The notes under the pieces: model-generated | The model's database searches: none | Told to the model about the DNA's origin: nothing | The model's input: only the letters and a program-made list of their open reading frames with translations | Translations under genes and position numbers: made by a program | Origin: Nitrosospira sp. Nsp11 | GTDB lineage: Bacteria > Pseudomonadota > Gammaproteobacteria > Burkholderiales > Nitrosomonadaceae | Direction of reading: 5' to 3' | DNA: 64,000 nucleotides | Assembly: GCF_900142705.1 (NCBI RefSeq) | Contig: NZ_FRBV01000017.1 | Coordinates: forward strand, 1 to 64,000 | In this document: positions 46,992-54,878 of the stretch, one piece after another | How the letters are laid out: each line of letters begins with the position of its first letter | How positions within the stretch are numbered: position 1 is the stretch's first letter

Positions 46992-48113
46992 CTATTCATC
47001 CTCCTGATAACGTCCAGCCAGGGCCACACGCTGTTCGTACGCCTCACGCGCGATTCGGACATCTTCCAGAAAAAAGGGCAACTCCCTGATCAGCATTGCC
47101 TGGGGCCCATCCACCAGCGCTTTCCCCGGCACGGGATGAAAATCCACCAACACCATATTAGCGCCCGCGATCACTCCCTGGGCGGTCACGTGCATGATAT
47201 CGAGTATGCCATCGGGCGAAGCAGCGCGCAGGCCGACGGAATGCGAGGGGTCAATGCAGACCGGCATGCGTGTGAGGCGCTTCACTACCGGTACATGCGC
47301 AAAATCCACGAAGTTACGATGAGGATCCGCCATGTTGGTTTTCATGCCCCGTAAGCCAAAGACGACTTTGCGATTACCCTCGGACGCCAGGTATTCCGCA
47401 GCGTTCAATGATTCATCGAGCGTAATGCCGAAGCCGCGCTTGAGCAATACCGGAAAATCCTGCTGGCGTCCGACGATTTTCAGCAATTCGAAATTCTGTG
47501 TGTTGCGCGTCCCTATCTGCAACATGACGCCGGTGGAGTTGCCCGTCCGGTACAGGGCCTCGCAAATCTCTTCCACGTGGGATTCATGAGTAATCTCCAT
47601 GGCTATCACTTTGATGCCATATTTCCCCGCCAGCTCGAAAACATAAGGCAAGCAGGCCTTGCCATGGCCCTGGAACGAGTATGGGCTGGTACGCGGCTTA
47701 TAGGCGCCCATACGTGTGCATACCTGGCCGTTATCCCTTAGCGCTTGCATCATCAGCTCGACATGCTCCAGCGTATCCACGGCGCATAGTCCGGCGAAAA
47801 CGTTCAGCGTATCCTGCCCGAAGCGCACGCCGTTATAGTCAAAGTGGGTAGGCCTGTGGTCGTCCTTGTGCCGCCCGAGAACGCGATACTCCTCCGAGAT
47901 CCGGACTACCTGCTCGACACAGGGCAGATTTTGCATTTCCTCGATTAGCAGGGCCTTGGTGTTTCCGATCAGATAAACTTCGGTAAGCGCCTGCTCGATA
48001 CCCACTTCAGTATGTACACGCGTGGAAATACCGGGCAGATTGGCAAGATGCGCCAGCAACTGTTTGAATTCGGGAGTATCAGGCCGAGTATCCGGTCTCA
48101 GGACAAGAATCAT
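46992..48113 (-). CDS. 3-deoxy-7-phosphoheptulonate synthase
   Basis: 373 residues from the ATG at 48113 (MILVLRPDT). Condenses PEP and erythrose 4-phosphate in the shikimate pathway. An N-terminal ferredoxin-like domain (about 1-75) precedes the barrel domain, which has YKPRTSPYSFQGHG, LLKRGFGITLDESLNAAEYL and MPVCIDPSHSVG. This is the type I-beta form with a leading small domain, not the AroG type. Same strand as the btuF-like gene, 85 bp upstream of it. Confidence 0.92.
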   Translation of the reverse strand: MILVLRPDTRPDTPEFKQLLAHLANLPGISTRVHTEVGIEQALTEVYLIGNTKALLIEEMQNLPCVEQVVRISEEYRVLGRHKDDHRPTHFDYNGVRFGQDTLNVFAGLCAVDTLEHVELMMQALRDNGQVCTRMGAYKPRTSPYSFQGHGKACLPYVFELAGKYGIKVIAMEITHESHVEEICEALYRTGNSTGVMLQIGTRNTQNFELLKIVGRQQDFPVLLKRGFGITLDESLNAAEYLASEGNRKVVFGLRGMKTNMADPHRNFVDFAHVPVVKRLTRMPVCIDPSHSVGLRAASPDGILDIMHVTAQGVIAGANMVLVDFHPVPGKALVDGPQAMLIRELPFFLEDVRIAREAYEQRVALAGRYQEDE

Positions 48114-48340
48114 GGAATAGTATCGGGTGTCGACAAACCGGCGGGCGCGAAAAGGTGAGCGCGAAAGGCGTGACGTGTGGGAAAAGTGGAATTCTAACCG
48201 AAAAAATCCACCCTTGCCATTCAATCGAATATGGCGTTTAATGATTTTTTCATGGCGTCACCAACCTCCTTCTTAAATCCTTAAACCCGGAATTTACAAA
48301 AAAAACACAAAATGGCCGTGATCGCCGTGCGATCAAGAAT

Positions 48341-49357
48341 ATGAGCCGTCCTCGCCCCGTTTACCCGTTGACAGAACAAAGCGTAAAACTTGAAAGGCCC
48401 GAAGCCGCCACCTTTCCCCCTGTGATTTTTCTGATGGGGCCTACCGCAAGCGGCAAAAGCGGCATAGCGCTGGAAATCGCCCGGCATTTCCCCGTGGAGA
48501 TCGTCAGCGTGGACTCAGCCCAGGTCTTCCGGCACATGAATATCGGCACCGCTAAACCGGACGCTGAATCCATGGCGTTCATACCACACCACCTCATCGA
48601 CCTGATCGAGCCGCATGAGTGTTATTCCGTGGCTCAATTCGTCAATGACGCGCTTGTCGCAATGCACGAAATTACGGAGCGGGGCAATATTCCGTTGCTG
48701 GCGGGCGGCACGATGCTTTATTTCAGAATGCTGCTGGAAGGTCTTTCCGCTCTCCCTCCCGCAAACAGCAGCCTGCGCCGGCAGATCGAAGCCAAAGCGG
48801 AACAGAACGGTTGGCACGAAATGCACAATGAGCTGTTACAGCTTGATCCGGCAAGCGCGGCGCGTATCAAGCCTACAGATAGCCAGCGCATACAGCGCGC
48901 GCTGGAAGTGTGTTATTTGGCCGGCAAACCCATGTCGGAGATTTTGAAGAAGCCCAGAAATGCCGGCCTTCCCTATCGCGCGATCAAGATTGCTTTGATT
49001 CCCGGCGACCGGGGAGCACTGCATCAGCGCATTGCGCAACGTTTCGAGGCAATGCTCACGCTGGGATTAATCGATGAAGTTCGGGCAATCCGTGATAAAT
49101 TCTGCCTGAACGATGCAAGCCCTTCGATGCGTTGCGTTGGGTATCGGCAAGTATGGATGTATCTGGAAAAGGAAATCAACGCCGCAACAATGCGCGAAAT
49201 GGCGCTGGCTGCTACGCGGCAATTGGCAAAACGACAACTCACCTGGCTGCGTTCCATGAAAGAGATGCGGGAATTCGATTGCCTGGCAGAAAATTTGCCG
49301 GAGCAGGTGCGCGGGTACCTCGCAGACACTGGCTTAAAAGCTGCGACGGTTTCATAA
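48341..49357 (+). CDS. miaA: tRNA dimethylallyltransferase
   Basis: 338 residues. Adds the isopentenyl group to A37 of tRNAs reading U-starting codons. P-loop FLMGPTASGKS, then VDSAQVFRHMNIGTAKP, LAGGTMLYFRMLLEG and the C-terminal RQLAKRQLTWLRSM. It is divergent from the DAHP synthase gene over 227 bp. In many bacteria miaA sits next to hfq, which is not seen here. Confidence 0.96.
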   Translation: MSRPRPVYPLTEQSVKLERPEAATFPPVIFLMGPTASGKSGIALEIARHFPVEIVSVDSAQVFRHMNIGTAKPDAESMAFIPHHLIDLIEPHECYSVAQFVNDALVAMHEITERGNIPLLAGGTMLYFRMLLEGLSALPPANSSLRRQIEAKAEQNGWHEMHNELLQLDPASAARIKPTDSQRIQRALEVCYLAGKPMSEILKKPRNAGLPYRAIKIALIPGDRGALHQRIAQRFEAMLTLGLIDEVRAIRDKFCLNDASPSMRCVGYRQVWMYLEKEINAATMREMALAATRQLAKRQLTWLRSMKEMREFDCLAENLPEQVRGYLADTGLKAATVS

Positions 49358-49418
49358 TCACGGGGTTGTTACATCTAATTTTAATTTTTTTTGGATCCAT
49401 TCTGATAAGGAAAACAAA

Positions 49419-49787
49419 ATGAACGATAGGCATAAACTGGTTATCTGGACATTAATCCTCATCGGCGCCTTGTCCACCGCGGGATGCGGAAAATCGGAGG
49501 AGAGGGTGCACGAGTCCTGGGTGGCTCCTCCAACCGCGGAGGGGGTGGACGACAGCACTCTCAACAGCACGATAAAGGCAGCGCTACTGGCCGATCCCGA
49601 CGTCAGGCATCTGGATGTCAGGGTAGAGGCACATAACGGCGAAGTCATGCTGAGCGGTATCGCAGATAATCAGACACAGATGGATCGTGTCAATATGCTC
49701 ACCTGGATGGTGGACGGCATCAAGAAGGTGGATAATAAGATGAGCTTGCGAAATAGTGGAAGCGAGACTGCGGCCGCAGCTGATTGA
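49419..49787 (+). CDS. BON-domain lipoprotein
   Basis: 122 residues. A signal with lipobox LSTAGC (Cys about residue 23) is followed by a BON domain: STLNSTIKAALLADPDVRHLDVRVEAHNGEVMLSG and a later MLTWMVDGIKKVDNKM. BON domains bind membranes and occur in OsmY-like stress proteins. An AAGGAAAAC site precedes the ATG. Standing alone between miaA and the fatty-acid cluster. Confidence 0.85.
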   Translation: MNDRHKLVIWTLILIGALSTAGCGKSEERVHESWVAPPTAEGVDDSTLNSTIKAALLADPDVRHLDVRVEAHNGEVMLSGIADNQTQMDRVNMLTWMVDGIKKVDNKMSLRNSGSETAAAAD

Positions 49788-49851
49788 TCTCATCCGGCAT
49801 CCATAAAAATACTCGGGTACAGTCGTTGCAGACCTACGCAGGAAAATTATC

Positions 49852-52212
49852 TTGACCGCTTCCCTGCTTACGACGCTGGTTCTGCTTATTGGCGTTATTT
49901 TTTTCGTCCCGGCCGTTCGCCGCGCACTTATTTCGAACCGGCTGCTTAAGGTTTTTCGAAAAATCCTGCCGAAGGTTTCCCAAACCGAACAGGAAGCGCT
50001 GGATGCCGGAACCGTGTGGTGGGATGGCGAGCTGTTCAGCGGCAAGCCAAACTGGAACAAGTTGCTGGCTTATCCCAAACCAAAGCTCAACGCAGAGGAA
50101 AAAGCCTTTCTTGCCGGTCCGGTCGAGCAGTTGTGCGCCATGCTGGACGAGTGGCATATTACGCGCGAGCTGTATGATCTGCCACCGCACGTCTGGCAAT
50201 TTATCAAGGACAACCGCTTTTTCGGCATGATCATTCCCAAGGAATATGGCGGCCTTGGCTTTTCAGCGCTGGCGCATTCCGAAGTAGTCATGAAGATCAG
50301 CTCGCGGAGCGGCACGGCGGCGGTGTCGGTCATGGTGCCAAATTCGCTGGGGCCATCCGAGTTGCTGTTGCAGTATGGCACGGAGGCGCAAAAGAACCAT
50401 TATCTGCCGCGCCTGGCAAAAGGGCTGGAAGTGCCATGCTTTGCACTTACCGGGCCTGATGCCGGGTCGGACGCAGGCGCAATACCGGATTTAGGCATTG
50501 TCTGCCATGGCGAATACAACGGCGACGAAGGTGTGCTCGGCATGAGGGTTACCTGGGAAAAACGCTACATCACGCTGGGCCCGGTGGCGACGCTCCTCGG
50601 GCTTGCATTCAAACTGCAGGACCCGGATGGGTTATTAGGCGACCAGAAAGACCTCGGTATTACGCTGGCGCTGATCCCCACCAATACACCGGGCGTCAAC
50701 ATCGGCCGGCGCCATTTTCCGCTCGATGCGGCTTTTCAGAACGGCCCCAACTCGGGAAAAGACGTCTTCATCCCCATGGAATGGGTAATCGGCGGGCGCG
50801 AAGGAGTGGGTAGCGGCTGGCGTATGCTGATGAACTGTCTTGCGGTGGGGCGTTCGATCTCGCTGCCCGCGACCAGCACCGGCGCGGCCAAGCTGGCGGC
50901 GCGCACCAGCGGGGCTTACGGCAGGGTCCGGGTGCAATTCAAGACGCCGATTGGACGCTTTGAAGGCGTTGAAGAAGCGCTGTCACGCATCGGCGGCAAT
51001 ACATACATGATGGATGCGGCGCGGATGATGACGGCGGGAGCAGTCGATTTGGGCGAAAAGCCCTCGGTCATCTCGGCGATCGTCAAATATCATCTTACCG
51101 AGCGCGGGCGCCAGGCGATTAACGACGCGATGGATGTGCATGGCGGCAAAGGCATATGCCTGGGACCCAGCAATTACCTGGGGCGCAACTATCAGCATAT
51201 CCCCGTCAGCATTACGGTGGAGGGAGCCAATATCCTTACTCGTAATATGATTATTTTCGGTCAGGGGGCAATACGCTGCCACCCTTACCTGCTGGAAGAA
51301 ATTCGCGCAGCCAATGATGGCGATACCGTGCGTTCTTCAGTGCAATTCGACAAGGCGTTGTGGGGACACATTATCTTTACATTGGGGAACGGTTTGCGTT
51401 CCTTGTTGCATGGACTCACCGGTGCATCTCTCGCCAGTGCGCCGGGCAGCGTGGGCACCGAAATGCAGCGTTATTACAGTCAACTGACGCGTTTCTCCGC
51501 CGCTTTCGCTTTTCTTGCCGATATCTCCCTTCTGGTCTTGGGCGGCGCGCTGAAGCGCAAGGAAAGACTGTCCGCCCGGCTTGGCGATATTCTCAGCATG
51601 CTTTATCTATGCTCGGCGGTGCTCAAACGCTTCAAGGATGACGGCAGGCCCTCAGCTGATTTACCGCTGGTGCATTGGTCTGTTCAGGATGCGCTTTATC
51701 GCATGCAGGAAGCATTTGACGGCGTGCTGGATAATTTTCCTGGCCGTATTCTCACCGCGCGCCTCCTGCGGTTTGTGGTGTTCCCGCTGGGCAAGCCATT
51801 CTCTCCGCCCCCAGATGAGTTAGGACATCAAATCGCCACGCTGATGCTGTCACCAGGAGAAGCGCGAGACCGCCTGACCGCGGGTATATATATGCCTACC
51901 TCGGCCGACGAACCGCTGGGCATGCTGGAACAGGCGCTTCAGTGCGCGGTCGTGTGCGAAGCAGTGGAAACCAAATTGCGCGCCGCCGTCAAAACAGGCC
52001 GGATTCCCGCTCAGGGCGATGAGAGAATTGCGGATGCGCTCAAGCAGAGAGTTATCACCGCAACCGAACTGGAGTTGATGGGAAAAATGAAATCCATGCG
52101 CCGCCGCGTGGTCATGGTGGACGATTTCCCTGCGGATTTTGGCCGCGCATCAGGCGGAACATCAGAAACTGCGCCAGCCCAACCGGTGCATGAGGCGATA
52201 ATAAGCCGTTAA
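49852..52212 (+). CDS. fadE: Long-form acyl-CoA dehydrogenase (FadE type)
   Basis: 786 residues, the long FadE form. The start is TTG at 49852 with an AGGAAAA site. An N-terminal membrane helix (LLTTLVLLIGVIFFVPA) precedes the dehydrogenase fold (FGMIIPKEYGGLGFSA, CFALTGPDAGSDAGAIPD, ITVEGANILTRNMIIFGQGA), and a unique C-terminal domain of about 300 residues follows. It catalyses the first oxidation step of beta-oxidation. It heads a cluster of five lipid genes. Confidence 0.93.
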   Translation: MTASLLTTLVLLIGVIFFVPAVRRALISNRLLKVFRKILPKVSQTEQEALDAGTVWWDGELFSGKPNWNKLLAYPKPKLNAEEKAFLAGPVEQLCAMLDEWHITRELYDLPPHVWQFIKDNRFFGMIIPKEYGGLGFSALAHSEVVMKISSRSGTAAVSVMVPNSLGPSELLLQYGTEAQKNHYLPRLAKGLEVPCFALTGPDAGSDAGAIPDLGIVCHGEYNGDEGVLGMRVTWEKRYITLGPVATLLGLAFKLQDPDGLLGDQKDLGITLALIPTNTPGVNIGRRHFPLDAAFQNGPNSGKDVFIPMEWVIGGREGVGSGWRMLMNCLAVGRSISLPATSTGAAKLAARTSGAYGRVRVQFKTPIGRFEGVEEALSRIGGNTYMMDAARMMTAGAVDLGEKPSVISAIVKYHLTERGRQAINDAMDVHGGKGICLGPSNYLGRNYQHIPVSITVEGANILTRNMIIFGQGAIRCHPYLLEEIRAANDGDTVRSSVQFDKALWGHIIFTLGNGLRSLLHGLTGASLASAPGSVGTEMQRYYSQLTRFSAAFAFLADISLLVLGGALKRKERLSARLGDILSMLYLCSAVLKRFKDDGRPSADLPLVHWSVQDALYRMQEAFDGVLDNFPGRILTARLLRFVVFPLGKPFSPPPDELGHQIATLMLSPGEARDRLTAGIYMPTSADEPLGMLEQALQCAVVCEAVETKLRAAVKTGRIPAQGDERIADALKQRVITATELELMGKMKSMRRRVVMVDDFPADFGRASGGTSETAPAQPVHEAIISR

Positions 52213-52250
52213 CCCTATCCGGCCCAACAAAAATACATCGGTGAAAGCCA

Positions 52251-54095
52251 ATGATGCAAACCAAACCGCGTAATCTTACGGATGTTATCCCGGTGGAAGC
52301 CGCCAGAACGCTTGACGGGTTGTTCCGCGAGCGGGCGCGTCGCTCGCCCGAGGCGGTAGCCTATCGGGATTATGACCGCTCCAGTGGTAAATGGCGCGAT
52401 CTCACCTGGAAACAGATGGATGAGCGCATCACGCACTGGCAATCTGCCCTCACGCGAGAAAAACTCTTGCCTGGCGACAGGGTCGCGGTGATGCTACGAA
52501 ACTGCCCGGAATGGGTGATATTCGAGCAAGCCGCGCTAAGGCTGGGGCTTGTCGTCGTGCCACTTTATACAGCCGACCGGCCCGCGAACGCTGCCTACAT
52601 CTTGCACGACGCAGGCGTTAAAGTATTATTGCTCGAAGAACTGGCCCAATGGCAAGCGTTTCATGAAGTACGGGGTCAGATTGCCCATCTCCTGCGCGTC
52701 ATTACGGTTCAGGGAAGTCCTGGAGAAAAAGACGATGGCCTCGTGCTTGCCCTGCATGACTGGCTGCCAGACTGGCCGTTGGACGATCCGCAAAGAAAAG
52801 CCGAAGAGGTGGAGGATACAAGCCGCGATCAGCATCAACTTGCCACCATCATATACACCTCCGGCACCTCCGGCCGCTCCAAGGGGGTGATGCTGAGCCA
52901 TTACAATATACTTACGAATGCGCATAGCTGCCTGCAAGTGGTGCCCATCATGCAGGACGATCTACTGCTTTCATTTTTGCCGCTGTCGCATACGTTTGAG
53001 CGCACTGCCGGTTATTATGCTCCGATGATGCGCGGTGCAACGGTGGCATATGCCCGCTCGGTTCACCAACTGCAAGAAGATCTTTTGATCATCCGGCCCA
53101 CTATTCTTGTTTCCGTCCCGAGAATTTATGAGCGAGTCTATGCCGGCATTCACGCCAAGCTGGCGGCAGGTTCGGCTTTGAGCAGAAAACTGTTCAATCT
53201 GGCGGTTGACACCGGCTACAGCCGCTTTGAGTATCAGCAGCAGCGGGGTCCCCGGCTTTTTTCTCACATGTTATGGCCACTGCTGGAAGCCCTGGTGGCG
53301 AAGAAGGTAATGAGCAAGCTGGGCGGACGTCTACGCGAGGCGATGAGCGGCGGCGCGGCGTTACCGACAAAGGTTTCACGGGTATTTATCGGTTTGGGCC
53401 TGCCCATCCTGCAAGGCTACGGTATGACAGAGACCAGCCCGGTCGTATGCTGCAACACCATTGAGGACAACCTTCCGTCGAGCGTAGGGCGTCCCATCCC
53501 GGGAGTAGAGGTGAAACTCGGCTCAGACGACGCTTTGCTGGTTCGCGGCCCCAACGTCATGCTCGGTTACTGGAACGATCCAGCAGCCACCGAGGCAATA
53601 ATGACGCCTGACGGGTGGCTCAATTCCGGCGATATCGCGTGTATTGATGAACAAGGCCGGGTGACCATCACTGGTCGCCTGAAGGAAATCATCGTGATGT
53701 CCACCGGCCAGAAAATTCCCCCGGCGCCCATCGAAGCGGCGATTCTGCATGACTCGTTATTCGAGCAGGTAATGCTGATTGGAGAAGGCCGCCCGTATCT
53801 AAGCGCGCTGGTGGTTCTGAACACCCGCAATTGGGAAAGCATTTCGGCGCAATATAATCTTGACAGCAATTTGCGCCGGCTGTCGCAAGACCAGAAGCTC
53901 GAAGAAATCCTCGTGGAGCGCATCACCCGTCAAATAAAAGAGTTTCCCGGTTATGCCAAAATATATCGCGTGGCGCTGGCGCAGGAGCCATGGTCTGTCG
54001 AGAACGATATGCTGACGCCTACGTTGAAGCTGCGTCGCGCGCAGGTGCTGAGCCGTTACCAGGCCGAGGTGAGCAGGCTATATGCGGGGCATTAG
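52251..54095 (+). CDS. Long-chain acyl-CoA synthetase (AMP-forming)
   Basis: 614 residues. AMP-binding motif IIYTSGTSGRSKGVMLSH near residue 200, then LPLSHTFER, GYGMTETSPV and the ATP site DGWLNSGDIACIDEQGRVTITGRLKE. These features fit long-chain fatty acyl-CoA ligases of the FACL family, closer to FadD15-like than E. coli FadD. It activates fatty acids for the dehydrogenase encoded upstream, 38 bp away. Confidence 0.92.
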   Translation: MMQTKPRNLTDVIPVEAARTLDGLFRERARRSPEAVAYRDYDRSSGKWRDLTWKQMDERITHWQSALTREKLLPGDRVAVMLRNCPEWVIFEQAALRLGLVVVPLYTADRPANAAYILHDAGVKVLLLEELAQWQAFHEVRGQIAHLLRVITVQGSPGEKDDGLVLALHDWLPDWPLDDPQRKAEEVEDTSRDQHQLATIIYTSGTSGRSKGVMLSHYNILTNAHSCLQVVPIMQDDLLLSFLPLSHTFERTAGYYAPMMRGATVAYARSVHQLQEDLLIIRPTILVSVPRIYERVYAGIHAKLAAGSALSRKLFNLAVDTGYSRFEYQQQRGPRLFSHMLWPLLEALVAKKVMSKLGGRLREAMSGGAALPTKVSRVFIGLGLPILQGYGMTETSPVVCCNTIEDNLPSSVGRPIPGVEVKLGSDDALLVRGPNVMLGYWNDPAATEAIMTPDGWLNSGDIACIDEQGRVTITGRLKEIIVMSTGQKIPPAPIEAAILHDSLFEQVMLIGEGRPYLSALVVLNTRNWESISAQYNLDSNLRRLSQDQKLEEILVERITRQIKEFPGYAKIYRVALAQEPWSVENDMLTPTLKLRRAQVLSRYQAEVSRLYAGH

Positions 54096-54152
54096 GAATC
54101 GATAGGTGGCGTGCCCGTATGTCACCCGGGGCGCGAAGACTGGCGCCAAGCA

Positions 54153-54170
54153 GGTCGGGCTTCGCCCGAC
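54153..54170. repeat. GTCGGGCTTCGCCCGAC hairpin, repeat family B
   Basis: A perfect short hairpin downstream of the acyl-CoA synthetase gene, with AGGTCGGGCTTCGCCCGACG context. The same core forms each arm of the larger structure at 59091-59150, so it is a scattered repeat. No T-run follows on the plus strand. Confidence 0.65.
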
Positions 54171-54241
54171 GATTAAAAAATAATATCGTGCATAGCCCCA
54201 CTGACTGGCCAAAGCTGGCAATTTAAACCCTGGGATGGAAA

Positions 54242-54658
54242 ATGAATACCGACACAGAAACTCATACATCGCTGCCCGAGGGGCTCGATCCGATACTGCG
54301 CCTCGTGCCGATGCCAACGGACACCAATTATGCCGGGGATGTATTCGGCGGCTGGATCATGGCGCAGGTGGACATTGCGGGGAGCCTTCCGGCAATACGC
54401 AGGGCTCGTGGGCGTGTTGCCACCGTAGCCGTGAATTCCTTCGTGTTCAAGCAGCCGGTATTTGTCGGGGATATCGTGAGTTTTTATGCCAAGATCGTCA
54501 AGGTAGGCCGAACTTCCATCACGGTGGACGTCACTGTCTATGCACAACGGGGTCTTCGTCACGGAATCGATGAAATATGCTGCAGGGTGACCGATGCAGT
54601 CCTGACGTACGTCGCTGTGGACGAGAATCGCAGACCGCGCGTCGTTCCACAGGAATAA
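54242..54658 (+). CDS. Acyl-CoA thioesterase, hot-dog fold
   Basis: 138 residues, YciA/BFIT type. The motif NYAGDVFGGWIMAQVDIAG carries the catalytic Asp on the hot-dog helix. VGDIVSFYAKIVKVGRTSI is the usual follow-up. It hydrolyses acyl-CoA to free acid and CoA, perhaps balancing CoA during beta-oxidation. It starts 147 bp after the synthetase. An earlier ATG is out of frame. Confidence 0.9.
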   Translation: MNTDTETHTSLPEGLDPILRLVPMPTDTNYAGDVFGGWIMAQVDIAGSLPAIRRARGRVATVAVNSFVFKQPVFVGDIVSFYAKIVKVGRTSITVDVTVYAQRGLRHGIDEICCRVTDAVLTYVAVDENRRPRVVPQE

Positions 54659-54688
54659 CGGTTTTGTTCAAAAACTCGAGATTCTTGT

Positions 54689-54719
54689 AGCTCATTTGCC
54701 GATTACCGGCAAATGAGCT
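54689..54719. promoter_or_regulatory. 13-bp-arm hairpin before the fadB-like gene
   Basis: AGCTCATTTGCCG (54689-54701), ATTAC loop, CGGCAAATGAGCT (54707-54719): a perfect stem 30 bases after the thioesterase stop. No T-run follows. It could be a rho-dependent attenuator, an mRNA-stability stem, or an operator. Confidence 0.5.
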
Positions 54720-54878
54720 CAGCGAATAATATTCAAGAAATTGTTCTCGCCGAGCGGCCGGTAATACGATACCTTGATGTAATGGGTAAGGGTTTAAGGA
54801 GTAAGCAGGCAAGAATGCCGCAATGCTCACGCAGCGGTTTTTCCTGATGAAAAAAAACGGATCGAACTGGAGGCGACA

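Noticed and set aside
54153-54180. Intrinsic terminator after the acyl-CoA synthetase gene
   Set aside because: The hairpin is followed by A-rich, not T-rich, sequence on the plus strand, and the same hairpin recurs elsewhere as a repeat.
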